The position numbers and the translations under genes were made by a program. From positions 5,032,001-5,096,000 of the forward strand of contig NC_018645.1 in assembly GCF_000307105.1 (NCBI RefSeq): DNA of 64,000 nt, written 5' to 3'. The DNA comes from Desulfobacula toluolica Tol2 (GTDB taxonomy: Bacteria; Desulfobacterota; Desulfobacteria; Desulfobacterales; Desulfobacteraceae). The notes below the pieces were generated by a model. The model did no database searches. It had not been told where the DNA came from and worked only from the letters and a program-made list of their open reading frames with translations. This document shows, piece by piece, positions 1 through 7,752 of this stretch. Numbering within the stretch: the stretch's first letter is position 1; each line of letters starts with the position of its first letter.

Positions 1-407
1 ACTACAATGAACTTGAGGAAGAAATAACGGATAAAAGAAATTTAAAAGAAAAGATTCAGGCTATTATAGATGATTATCCAGAAAGAAAAATAAGGCATCT
101 TGCTAAGAAAGCATGCCGCTCTAAAACAGAACAGTCATCTTCCAATAAAACATTTTTGTCTTTGAAGTATCGTGTTCATGAAGCATGCAGTGATTATTTT
201 TTTGAAGAAGATTATACCCCGCCTGAGAATGGGGATGATCTGAACCGTCTTATAAAAGAATTGCTTTCGGAATCGGTCAAGAGTATTGAAGAACTGAAAA
301 AGGATTATCAATATTCGGTATCGAACAGCAAGATAATTGAGGGGATCATTTTGGATTTATTTGACAGTTGTTTTTTTGCATTCGATGAGCTTGAACATGA
401 AAAATAA
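1..407 (+). CDS. C-terminal part of ABC-3C third component (5' truncated by window)
   Basis: An open frame (first full codon at base 3) runs from the window edge to TAA at 405-407, so the gene starts outside the window. About 134 residues are visible. They are charged and helical, beginning with a coiled-coil-like stretch (NELEEEITDKRNLKEK) and ending in an acidic helical tail. I recognise no enzymatic motif. Its stop overlaps the start of the next gene by 11 bases, and the third gene is a Rad50-like ATPase with a zinc hook. This order (effector/CTD protein, small middle component, ABC ATPase) is that of ABC-three-component conflict systems, so I infer this is the C-terminal domain of the effector-bearing component. 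The effector domain would lie upstream of the window. Confidence 0.6.
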   Translation, partial: YNELEEEITDKRNLKEKIQAIIDDYPERKIRHLAKKACRSKTEQSSSNKTFLSLKYRVHEACSDYFFEEDYTPPENGDDLNRLIKELLSESVKSIEELKKDYQYSVSNSKIIEGIILDLFDSCFFAFDELEHEK

Positions 408-924
408 TGAAATAAAAAAACGGTTAATGTATTTGTCTGGTGAGGATTTTTATTTATTCTGCTATTCAATTTTCATAATTTTAGATTCTTTGGGCTGTTC
501 ATCGGGGAAAAAATTCAGGGATTATAGGAAACTTGCATTTCTTATCGATATCCTCAATGATGAAAAACTGGTTTATATCCTTTCCAATTCTCAAAGAAAA
601 TCTTTAAATCCATTTGATAAAGAGTGCTTGTTTAACAGCTATTCTAACGGTCTCATGAGACGAAGTGAAATTTTAAAGCTTATTTTTACATTGGAAAAGA
701 AGGGTTTCTTAATATTGGAGCGTGGTAAAACTATTTCAGAAATAGATGTATCCCTTAATAAAGCAGCAATCCCGGAAAGTTTTTTTAATAAAGACATATT
801 TTCAACGGAATATGAAATTGCAAAAAAAATTAAGAAAAGCATTACCAGGTTGAAGTCATTAAAACTGGGAACCATGTTGGAAAGGATCTATGAAAATAAT
901 GGAGTGAAAACATGGGCTATTTGA
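397..924 (+). CDS. ABC-3C system middle component-like protein
   Basis: Encodes 175 residues from ATG 397. A longer frame opens at 337 but would overlap the upstream gene much further, so 397 is preferred. The protein is basic and helical. Residues about 85-130 (LMRRSEILKLIFTLEKKGF) look like a winged-helix unit. It overlaps its neighbours at both ends (11 bases upstream, 13 bases into the ATPase), so the three genes are translationally coupled. Small wHTH-like proteins in this position are the middle component of ABC-3C systems, thought to link the ATPase to the effector protein. The assignment rests mainly on context; the family-level match is not obvious by eye. Confidence 0.55.
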   Translation: MKNNEIKKRLMYLSGEDFYLFCYSIFIILDSLGCSSGKKFRDYRKLAFLIDILNDEKLVYILSNSQRKSLNPFDKECLFNSYSNGLMRRSEILKLIFTLEKKGFLILERGKTISEIDVSLNKAAIPESFFNKDIFSTEYEIAKKIKKSITRLKSLKLGTMLERIYENNGVKTWAI

Positions 925-2900
925 GAATAAATAAAATCATATATTCTGGCAAAAACTATTATTTCGAGTCTGAGGATTTTGATAAAAATATTGTTTTAAT
1001 CGAAGGGGACAACGGCACTGGAAAAAGCACCCTGTGCAATTTGATCTATTTCGCACTAGGCGGAGAAGTAAAAGTGTTCCGTAAAAGCAATGACCAACGA
1101 CACACTCAGATTACTTCCGATACAGATAATTATGTTGATCTTCTCGTAACAATATCAGATCAAAATTATGTTTTTAGGCGCTACATTGGTGATAACGATA
1201 TAACCGTGATCCCATACGAGATCAAAATTACCCAAATCGTAGATAGTGAAACGGAACATACTGTAGAAACCAAAGAAATCCAATTCCTTGGTGACAGCAC
1301 AGAAATCCTTCCAGTTAATCGGCAGAGTGATCCTTTTATCTTTTCTGACTGGATTCTTGAGAAGCTTGGGATTTCAGTTGTTGAGTTCTACCATGGTTAC
1401 TCAACTTTTAAGATCAATTTTACAGATTTGATGAGATTGATGTACCACGATCAGCAGCCAGACCCAGAGAATATTTACAAAAAAATCGATGATAAATCTG
1501 CGCTGGTTTCAGATTCGGAGATGTTGAAAAACGCTATATTTGAGCTGTTGATAGGTAAATCCTATTCAGATTATTATGATTCGATTGTTAAAGAAAAAAA
1601 GCTCTTAAAGAAAAAAGCTTTAGCTAAAGGGCTGGTTGAGGAATACAAACTGCTGGCTGATCAAATGCGTAAAAATGATGAGCTGAAGAATATTAGTTTT
1701 TTAAAGGCTGAAATTGAGAAAAATGAAGTACAACTTGATAAACTACATGGGGCACGACTGATCTTTAAGAATAATCGTTCTGTCTCCGGCAGTTTAGATC
1801 CCGATATTGAAACTTATAAGAGCACCATTATTGAAAATGCACTGTTGTTGAGTCAGAAAAGAGAGCACCAGATTAACACCTTCGATGAGAGATACAAGAT
1901 CGCCAGCCTCCTTACAGAAACAAGAAGTGAAATTCATAAAATTGAGAAAATTATTTTTACTCATGACAAGTTAAACCTTTTTACAGCTGATACATGCCCA
2001 TACTGTCTGAGTAAAGTTGAACGAGAAGATAACCATTGTGTTTGTGGATCTCCTATTGAGGAAGATCAGTATGAACGTTTTTTTTATACATCTCAGGAGT
2101 ATAAAGAGATTTTAAAGTCCAAAGTCAAAACGCTTGAAACAATAAAACTTGCTTATGATGCTTATAATCAGGATATTAATGACATTAAAGCCAGTGTCTC
2201 AGAAATTGAAGGAGTCATCCAGGTAAATAGGACGAAACTGGAGGCCGCCTTAAATAAAATCGATGAGTCTATTGATGTGGAAAGCCTCAATGATATTGAT
2301 GATAGAATAATCGAGGTCAGGAAAAATATTTCCGATCTGGTTCAACTCTCTGAGATGGAGGAAAAATTACAAAAACTTCAAGACGAATATGACACTGCAC
2401 GAGACGAAGCAAAAGATGCCGAACTGGCCAGAAAAGAATTAGGAATTCAGGCTAAAAGAGACGTCACAAGCAAGGTCCACACTTTTAGTCAAAAATACAA
2501 TGAACTTATGGTGGACACTCTACCGGATTGTCGGTCGGCAAGAATTCGGCTGGAGAATTACCTCCCCTTGATCAATGATGGTGAATATAAAGAAGCAAGC
2601 TCTCGTGTTTCAATTCGATTAATGTACTATATCACAATGATGCACCTTTCATTGGATGATTCAGAAATAACTTTCCCCAGATTTTTATTGGTAGACACAC
2701 CGGAAACGGCCGGTATTGAATTAGATAACCTGATCAACTGCATCAGCAAGTTCGAGGATTTAGATTCATATTACAGCAATTATCAGGTCATTATCTCCAC
2801 CGGTTTGAATAAATATCCAGAGTCCTTAAAAGAGAATCGGGTTCTGTATATGCCCGAGAGAAAAAAAGATTACATGCTCTTGAAAGAAAAGGAAATTTAA
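912..2900 (+). CDS. Rad50/SMC-like ABC ATPase of an ABC-3C system
   Basis: Encodes 662 residues. The N-terminal Walker A is EGDNGTGKST (about residues 31-40). A coiled-coil region follows from about 210 to 330. A zinc-hook-like cysteine set CPYC...CVCG lies near residues 361-378. A second coiled coil leads to a C-terminal ATPase lobe with the Walker B-like FLLVDTPE at about residue 595. This split ATPase with a central coiled coil and zinc hook is the architecture of Rad50-type and ABC-3C ATPases. The start ATG at 912 lies inside the end of the previous gene, implying coupled translation. The likely role is sensing foreign DNA or replication intermediates and activating the effector encoded upstream. 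The gene is AT-rich compared with the element core, as expected of defence cargo. Confidence 0.8.
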   Translation: MGYLRINKIIYSGKNYYFESEDFDKNIVLIEGDNGTGKSTLCNLIYFALGGEVKVFRKSNDQRHTQITSDTDNYVDLLVTISDQNYVFRRYIGDNDITVIPYEIKITQIVDSETEHTVETKEIQFLGDSTEILPVNRQSDPFIFSDWILEKLGISVVEFYHGYSTFKINFTDLMRLMYHDQQPDPENIYKKIDDKSALVSDSEMLKNAIFELLIGKSYSDYYDSIVKEKKLLKKKALAKGLVEEYKLLADQMRKNDELKNISFLKAEIEKNEVQLDKLHGARLIFKNNRSVSGSLDPDIETYKSTIIENALLLSQKREHQINTFDERYKIASLLTETRSEIHKIEKIIFTHDKLNLFTADTCPYCLSKVEREDNHCVCGSPIEEDQYERFFYTSQEYKEILKSKVKTLETIKLAYDAYNQDINDIKASVSEIEGVIQVNRTKLEAALNKIDESIDVESLNDIDDRIIEVRKNISDLVQLSEMEEKLQKLQDEYDTARDEAKDAELARKELGIQAKRDVTSKVHTFSQKYNELMVDTLPDCRSARIRLENYLPLINDGEYKEASSRVSIRLMYYITMMHLSLDDSEITFPRFLLVDTPETAGIELDNLINCISKFEDLDSYYSNYQVIISTGLNKYPESLKENRVLYMPERKKDYMLLKEKEI

Positions 2901-3252
2901 GTTGGATCAACAAGTCTCTTTATTGACACTGTTTGTTTCTGTCGGAACCTCCCTTATAGGAAGCTTTAAAGTCCGGAAAATATTAAACTTTTTTTTGCGC
3001 CATGTAAATGGAACAAAATCCTGTGCTATTTCGGCTCAACTTATTTCATCTGTGGTCCTAAGTGGTAAATATTTTGAAGCGTTTTGGGTGACTTTGCTGC
3101 CAGTAACGAAACTCAAGTATAATTATCCTAATGGAAACTGCCAGAAGACGTTCAAGATATCAACAATACAATTTCTAATCTTGATTTTGTTTTGTGATAT
3201 CAGATAAGCCGAAAAGGAAGGCTTTAAAAAGACCGGACTACTGGCTATAGTC
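2901..3252. other. Non-coding or decayed stretch downstream of the ABC-3C unit
   Basis: A 101-codon TTG-initiated frame exists at 2902-3207 but it has no ribosome binding site, unconvincing composition and no recognisable motif. I do not call a gene here. Nothing else is apparent. Confidence 0.4.
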
Positions 3253-3422
3253 ATGATCAATAAATTGCCAAAAAACACACCGGGCGTATAGACAAAATTT
3301 TACTGGGTCATGATGCCGACACATTAGATCCGAACAGGAACAGACATGAATTAAACCTTGCTTTGGATAAGCTGCGGCTCAAGCTGATAAACATTAGAAA
3401 CCGCGAAATGAAAGAACGATAA
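3253..3422 (+). pseudogene. Decayed paralogue of the small element gene at 31556-31750
   Basis: The frame from 3264 to TAA 3420-3422 translates to a peptide that aligns along its length with the 64-residue protein at 31556-31750. For example LLGHDADTLDPNR matches LCGNDAGTMDPDR, and LDKLRLKLINIRNRE matches FDKLRFVLMEIRDHE. The only ATG (3253) is in a different frame and an in-frame TAA precedes the homologous part, so the copy is frameshifted near its 5' end. Its position just before a terminator and an attachment repeat mirrors the intact copy, which marks this as the right end of a related element. Confidence 0.7.
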
Positions 3423-3518
3423 AGCCAACAAGGAGTGGTGATGAAAAGGGTATACAGACTTTGTAGATGAGTTTGACGGTGTATTAGAAAAAAATTTCAT
3501 GCAACGTGAGGGCAAATC

Positions 3519-3546
3519 AACCCGGTCATATTCTGGCCGGGTTTTT
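3519..3546 (+). terminator. Rho-independent terminator at the right end of the left element
   Basis: AACCCGG, an 11-base loop, then CCGGGTT followed by a T-rich run. The same hairpin with almost identical flanks occurs at 31873-31901 at the right end of the second element. Confidence 0.75.
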
Positions 3547-3631
3547 CTTGGCTAAAATAATATTGTTTTTTTTTGTTGATATTGTGGATAGGGTTTCAAA
3601 TAGTCAATATCTTCTGAAAACATTCAAGTTT

Positions 3632-3652
3632 GTGGGGGATACGGTGGGGGAT
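3632..3652 (+). repeat. Candidate integrase arm-type site of the left element
   Basis: Two tandem copies of GTGGGGGAT with a three-base spacer. At the equivalent place in the second element (31966-31988) and just inside its attL (3877-3899) the repeated unit is GGTTGGAAA with the same spacing. The different unit suggests that the left element uses an integrase with a different arm-site specificity. This is inference from position and architecture. Confidence 0.45.
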
Positions 3653-3670
3653 TGCATTTTTACCAAAACA

Positions 3671-3705
3671 AAAAAAGCTCTCAGCAAAACGCTGAAAGCC
3701 TTGAT
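3671..3705 (-). terminator. tRNA-Glu terminator copy carried by the left element
   Basis: On the minus strand the sequence forms a GCTTTCAGC / GCTGAGAGC stem followed by seven T. It lies just downstream of the tRNA-Glu 3' fragment, in the position the terminator at 32004-32036 has for the intact tRNA. Each element thus brings its own terminator for the interrupted tRNA gene. Confidence 0.65.
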
Positions 3706-3761
3706 AGTCTAAGTGGTGATCCCACGGGGAATCGAACCCCGGTTTCCGGCGTGAGAGGCCA
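3699..3761. other. attL: 63-bp direct repeat with the 3' part of tRNA-Glu
   Basis: The 63 bases here are identical to 32034-32096. The repeat covers the last 48 bases of tRNA-Glu (anticodon arm to CCA) plus 15 bases of downstream sequence. It then diverges exactly where integrated sequence would begin. Bounding the region with an integrase at one end and an intact tRNA at the other defines an integrative element of about 28.3 kb. Confidence 0.9.
3714..3761 (-). pseudogene. tRNA-Glu 3' fragment within attL
   Basis: The sequence on the minus strand matches the intact tRNA-Glu from the anticodon loop to the encoded CCA end. It lacks the acceptor 5' strand and D arm, so it is not functional. It was left behind by integration. 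Confidence 0.85.
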
Positions 3762-3876
3762 TGAACATACTTTTACTTTGAGTTAATCTACCATACCCTA
3801 ACATCCCTTATTAAAGGGTTTCTTGAATATTTAATTTTTCTTGACTTACTCTATTTTACCCTGATATATCCGAAAA

Positions 3877-3899
3877 AGGTTGGAAATACGGTTGGAAAA
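3877..3899 (+). repeat. Candidate integrase arm-type site near attL
   Basis: AGGTTGGAAATACGGTTGGA and its continuation contains two GGTTGGAAA units. It recurs with one mismatch at 31966-31988 near attR. Paired short repeats just inside both ends of a tyrosine-recombinase element are typical arm-binding sites. Confidence 0.6.
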
Positions 3900-3952
3900 T
3901 TTTTATAGAATAATCAGACTTGAAATGGTCCAAAAAAGCCGGAGATAAGAAA

Positions 3953-5095
3953 ATGTCAAAACGTATGAAAACAAAGTATCCTGGTGTTTATTACCGTGAT
4001 TCACAAAGGGTTGGAGGCCCGGGAAAAGAAAAGGTCTATTATATTGTCTTCAAAAAAGACGGAAAAATGATTGAAGAAAAAGTTGGCCGTCAATACATTG
4101 ATGACCTGTCCCCCGCAAAAGCTGCCCGGATCAGATCGGAACGAATTGAAGGAAAACGTTTATCAAGAAAAGAAATCAAAGAACAGGAAGAGGCAAAGAA
4201 GGCGGCGGAAGCCGGTAAGTATACCATAGAAAAATTGTGGCAAGAATACAAACTCAACCGCCCTTCTGGTAAAAGTCTAAAAATTGACCAAGGAAGGTAT
4301 GAAAAATATATTGAACCTGTCTTTGGTAGAAAAGAACCACAGGAAATTATTAAACTTGACGTTGACCGGGTGAGAATAAAGCTCCTGAAAAAACTTTCAC
4401 CGCAAACAGTAAAACATATTCTCAACCTTTTTACTTGGATCATAAACTATGGAACAAAAAACAATCTCTGTCATGGGATTTCCTTCCATATACAAAAACC
4501 ATCTGTTAATAATGAAAAGACTGAAGACTTAACCCCGGCAGAATTAGAACGGTTATTAAAAGCCATTGAAGAAGATGAGAATATAGAAGTTGGTAATATG
4601 ATGAAAATGGCTCTTTACACTGGCATGAGGCGGGGAGAAATGTTCAAGCTTCAGTGGAGGAATGTAAACCTTGATACTGGATTTATATTGCTTAAAGACC
4701 CTAAAGGTGGACCCGACCAAAAGATACCGATAAATGACATAGCCAAAGATTTGTTAAACAGTATTGTCCGAACGAAAAGCCCCTATGTTTTCCCTGGGCG
4801 GCATGGTGGAATGAGAACAACCTTGGGTGTAGCTGGCAGAAGAATAAGAAAGAATGCTGGCTTACCCGACGACTTTAGACCCATGCATGGCTTAAGGCAC
4901 GTTTACGCTTCCATGCTGGCCTCTTCTGGTAAAGTTGATATGTATGTATTGCAAAAGCTCATGACCCATAAATCCCCAAAAATGACGCAACGATACGCAC
5001 ATTTAAGGGATGAAGCCTTGAAGGATGGTGCCGGGCAGATTGACGATATTTTTAAACAGGCATCCGAAAAAGATAAGATTATAAAAATAAAATAA
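3953..5095 (+). CDS. int: Tyrosine recombinase (element integrase)
   Basis: Encodes 380 residues from ATG 3953, which has GGAG eight bases upstream; a TTG at 3920 in the same frame is less likely. An N-terminal arm-binding region rich in Lys and Arg (to about 90) is followed by a SAM-like core-binding domain and the catalytic domain. The catalytic set is visible: Arg in TGMRRGE, the HGLRH box, the later His in LMTHKS and the nucleophile Tyr in TQRYAHL. The gene lies 190 bases inside attL, next to paired arm-site repeats, and reads into the element. It should catalyse integration into and excision from the tRNA-Glu 3' end. Confidence 0.92.
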   Translation: MSKRMKTKYPGVYYRDSQRVGGPGKEKVYYIVFKKDGKMIEEKVGRQYIDDLSPAKAARIRSERIEGKRLSRKEIKEQEEAKKAAEAGKYTIEKLWQEYKLNRPSGKSLKIDQGRYEKYIEPVFGRKEPQEIIKLDVDRVRIKLLKKLSPQTVKHILNLFTWIINYGTKNNLCHGISFHIQKPSVNNEKTEDLTPAELERLLKAIEEDENIEVGNMMKMALYTGMRRGEMFKLQWRNVNLDTGFILLKDPKGGPDQKIPINDIAKDLLNSIVRTKSPYVFPGRHGGMRTTLGVAGRRIRKNAGLPDDFRPMHGLRHVYASMLASSGKVDMYVLQKLMTHKSPKMTQRYAHLRDEALKDGAGQIDDIFKQASEKDKIIKIK

Positions 5096-5112
5096 CCCCT
5101 TCCCTGGGATAG

Positions 5113-5134
5113 AAACCGGCTGATCACCGGTTTT
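5113..5134 (+). terminator. Terminator after integrase
   Basis: AAACCGG / CCGGTTT stem with a seven-base loop, 18 bases past the integrase stop. An outer inverted repeat TCCCTGGGA (5101-5109) / TCCCAGGGA (5159-5167) encloses it. Confidence 0.6.
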
Positions 5135-5198
5135 GAAAAATGGCAATCCTGAGCCATTTCCCAGGGATAATCAATCAGGAAATCGTTACTGGAGACTG

Positions 5199-6479
5199 AT
5201 GTTGAAACCACTGAATAATAAATATTCTGAGCTAGATATACCGACCCTTCAGGCTTGCGCTCACGACTGGGCAAATGAGCATCCATGCATTCATGATATT
5301 CTTTTATATCGGGCTGGATCAGAACGTAAAAGCAATGGAATTAAATATGTAATTGTCTCTCACTCTTCCGAGATGTCTCAGGAAAAATTACCTTTGGATG
5401 TGGATTGCAGCAATATCAGAGATGAGATCCCGGACTTCTATATGAATAAGACCAAAGTCGATCCTTCTGCTTGGATGTATTTTTTTTTGGATTTTGACGA
5501 AAATATGGAAGAGTACAATGAAATATCGGATGATTTCGTTCAGATTAATACGGGCTTTACCCTGTATGACAGAAATTGGCACAAAAAATATGACGACCTC
5601 CCCTTGGATGAAAACCCCGCAACAATTGTGGAAAAAAGAAACGAGAACATTGAACGTGTGATCTGGAACACAAATATCCAACCATTGATAGATCTTCATT
5701 ACAATGGAGTTTTCCAATACCAATTCTTTCCCGAACCAGTGATGATAACCCAGGGTGATTTAGACAATATGTTAAGGAAAACAATGGTGCTTTGCTATCG
5801 TGGTTATGATCCCATATTTGGGCATTATCAAATACGCCAGACAACTGGTGGTCATAAAGAAGAGGCAAAGGATGATTTTGTAAAAGAGGTAATGAAAAGA
5901 CTAAAAGCCAGCCAAACCAAATTCAACTCTATTGATCTTAAAGGACTTTTTTACACATTTCTTGATGATTTATTTCAAGAAGAAACCCTGCCGATATTTC
6001 TGGAACTTCTCAATCTTGATTACCCTGAAGGGATCTGGCCTCAAGAAATGCCTGAACAAGGCCCTGATTCCCAAAATTCAACGAAACTCAACATTAAAGA
6101 GCAATTCAATAAAAAATCTCCTGAAGAAAAACTCAATAAAATTTTAAGCGAAGTGGAACTTGAAATTGAAACTCTATATCAAGGCATAAAAGGTGAAATA
6201 AAAACAAGAAACAAACCGATGTTTGAGGTAAAACTTGAAATAGCTCTTTCTGTTTACGAATCAAAACGTGAATGCTTCAAAGTCATATTACAGGATGATA
6301 TCAAAAAAAGTCGTGACGGATTTGGAACAGAGAAGCCTTACAGAGATATTAAAGGCCGCTTATTGCTCAACATCATAAAGAGGAAAATGCCAGATGAATT
6401 TATCAGCAAAAAAATTCCAAGAAATCATCAAGAAATTTATAAATGTTATTTGAATTTTAAAAAACAGCCTAAAAAATAG
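5199..6479 (+). CDS. Hypothetical element protein, 426 aa
   Basis: The frame opens at TTG 5133, inside the terminator hairpin, so ATG 5199 (GGAG four bases upstream) is preferred. I do not recognise the family. The N-terminal ~230 residues look globular (aromatic, balanced charge). The C-terminal ~120 residues, from about KLNIKEQFNKKSPEEKLNK onward, are Lys/Glu rich and probably helical. There is no signal peptide, membrane segment or clear catalytic motif. It stands between the integrase terminator and its own terminator (6534-6565), so it is a single-gene unit near the left end, a position often used for cargo or regulatory genes. Confidence 0.7.
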   Translation: MLKPLNNKYSELDIPTLQACAHDWANEHPCIHDILLYRAGSERKSNGIKYVIVSHSSEMSQEKLPLDVDCSNIRDEIPDFYMNKTKVDPSAWMYFFLDFDENMEEYNEISDDFVQINTGFTLYDRNWHKKYDDLPLDENPATIVEKRNENIERVIWNTNIQPLIDLHYNGVFQYQFFPEPVMITQGDLDNMLRKTMVLCYRGYDPIFGHYQIRQTTGGHKEEAKDDFVKEVMKRLKASQTKFNSIDLKGLFYTFLDDLFQEETLPIFLELLNLDYPEGIWPQEMPEQGPDSQNSTKLNIKEQFNKKSPEEKLNKILSEVELEIETLYQGIKGEIKTRNKPMFEVKLEIALSVYESKRECFKVILQDDIKKSRDGFGTEKPYRDIKGRLLLNIIKRKMPDEFISKKIPRNHQEIYKCYLNFKKQPKK

Positions 6480-6533
6480 TCCTTTTATAGTCCGTCCATA
6501 GGTGCGACAGCCCACCTTCTTTTCCTTAGTATT

Positions 6534-6565
6534 AAGCCATTACTTGATCAAGTTTTGGCTTTTAT
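6534..6565 (+). terminator. Terminator after the 426-aa hypothetical gene
   Basis: AAGCCA / TGGCTT stem enclosing the palindrome ACTTGATCAAGT, followed by TTTATTG. Confidence 0.55.
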
Positions 6566-6598
6566 TGCTTTTTTAACAAAAGAATTAAAGGAAAAGAG

Positions 6599-6790
6599 AT
6601 GACACAAGAAAAAAGACTTCTCAATACAAAAGAAGCAGCTCAATATCTTAATCTCGCACAACAAACTCTGCATAATTATAGATTCAATCGAAAACCACCA
6701 AATTATATTAAAATTGGTCGGCGGGTTCTATACGAAAAAATAGAATTGGATCAATTCATTGAGTCCAACCGTGTAAATCTTAACGGATAG
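6599..6790 (+). CDS. AlpA/Xis-like helix-turn-helix protein
   Basis: Encodes 63 residues preceded by AAAGGA. It has the MerR-like winged helix-turn-helix of AlpA/excisionase proteins: LLNTKEAAQYLNLAQQTLHN as the HTH, then YIKIGRRVLYEKIELDQFI as the wing and final helix. Such proteins bend DNA at att sites to direct excision or activate integrase promoters. It heads a run of closely spaced plus-strand genes (next start 12 bases downstream), so it may be the first gene of the early operon. Confidence 0.8.
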   Translation: MTQEKRLLNTKEAAQYLNLAQQTLHNYRFNRKPPNYIKIGRRVLYEKIELDQFIESNRVNLNG

Positions 6791-6802
6791 GAGGGGTGAA
6801 AC

Positions 6803-7618
6803 ATGATAAACACACCCTCTATTTTTGTAAACGAAACCTTTGGTCAGATCAGGGTAATTATGCAGGGCGGAGAACCTTGGTTTGTGGCAAAGGATGTCTG
6901 TGACGTATTGGGAATCCGAACTGATACAATTCCTGTTATCCTGGATTCCGACGAATATTCTAATACCAATAGTATTGGGGTTAGGATTTCAGGAACAAAC
7001 CGCGGCATGACAATCGTTTCTGAGCCCGGTCTATATGGTCTTATCATAAAATCCAGGAAACCGGGAGCCAATGAATTTAAACGATGGATCACTCATGAAG
7101 TTATTCCTTCAGTCCGGAAATATGGGTTTTATGGGACTGATAACTTCATTGAAAACGCCTTGGTTGATCCGTCCAACATGATCACAATCCTTGAAAGATA
7201 TCGAGATGAAAGACAGCAACGCCGAATAGCAGAACAACAACGGGATTGTGCCGTTGCCTCAAAAGCTTGGATAAGCCGCAAACGTGAAGCTACAGCAATG
7301 AACACAGCGTCCAGACTCAGCAAGGAAAACACTCAACTAAAAGAGCAAATAGGAGATTCCAAGACCTGGAAACAGGCCCGGTCCATCCCTTGGCTGGCTG
7401 ATTTTTTCAACCTGGATAGAACGGACTATATCCAAATTGGCAAACGCCTTACAAAAGAATCAAAGTCTTTGGGATATGAAATCCGGGAGATCCCACATTC
7501 AAAATATGGGACAGTCAAAGCCTACCATAAAGATGTCATTGAACATTTCCGGCATAAGCTGATTGAAGACCTAAATTTGATGAAGAAATACCGGAAATCC
7601 ACGGGAAGGTGCAAATAA
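6803..7618 (+). CDS. BRO-N domain protein (phage antirepressor-like)
   Basis: Encodes 271 residues with AGGAGGGG just upstream of ATG 6803. Residues about 1-110 match the BRO/KilA N-terminal DNA-binding domain: FVNETFGQIRVI...GEPWFVAKDVCDVLGI, then VSEPGLYGLIIKSRKPGANE and FKRWITHEVIPSVRKYG. A coiled-coil segment follows (about 125-195). The C-terminal part (WLADFF...DYIQIGKRLTKESKSLG) resembles a second small DNA-binding module. BRO proteins are usual in temperate phages and large DNA viruses, often as antirepressors. The stop overlaps the next ATG (TAATG). Confidence 0.88.
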   Translation: MINTPSIFVNETFGQIRVIMQGGEPWFVAKDVCDVLGIRTDTIPVILDSDEYSNTNSIGVRISGTNRGMTIVSEPGLYGLIIKSRKPGANEFKRWITHEVIPSVRKYGFYGTDNFIENALVDPSNMITILERYRDERQQRRIAEQQRDCAVASKAWISRKREATAMNTASRLSKENTQLKEQIGDSKTWKQARSIPWLADFFNLDRTDYIQIGKRLTKESKSLGYEIREIPHSKYGTVKAYHKDVIEHFRHKLIEDLNLMKKYRKSTGRCK

Positions 7619-7752
7619 TGAAAGATTCAATCAAGAAAAAATTGTGTGAAATCGCTCTTTGCATCACAGGCAATACATTGACATACCTACCCTGCTGGAA
7701 TTGGAGTTCTCGGCTGATTGATCGCTTAATTGTGGGTAGTGAGGTGGAATAA
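7618..7752 (+). CDS. Small hypothetical protein, 44 aa
   Basis: The ATG at 7618 shares its A with the BRO stop codon (TAATG) and the TAA at 7750-7752 abuts the ATG of the next gene at 7753. That packing suggests a real coupled gene even though it is short. The product has no membrane segment or signal peptide and I recognise no motif. A hydrophobic Trp-rich middle (LTYLPCWNWSSRLIDRL) is its only feature. Confidence 0.5.
   Translation: MKDSIKKKLCEIALCITGNTLTYLPCWNWSSRLIDRLIVGSEVE

Noticed and set aside
2902-3207. 101-codon TTG-initiated frame after the ABC ATPase
   Set aside because: No ribosome binding site, atypical composition, no recognisable motif; probably chance.
3506-3712. 68-codon frame across the left element's right end
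   Set aside because: It runs through a terminator, arm-site repeats and the tRNA terminator, which explain the sequence better.
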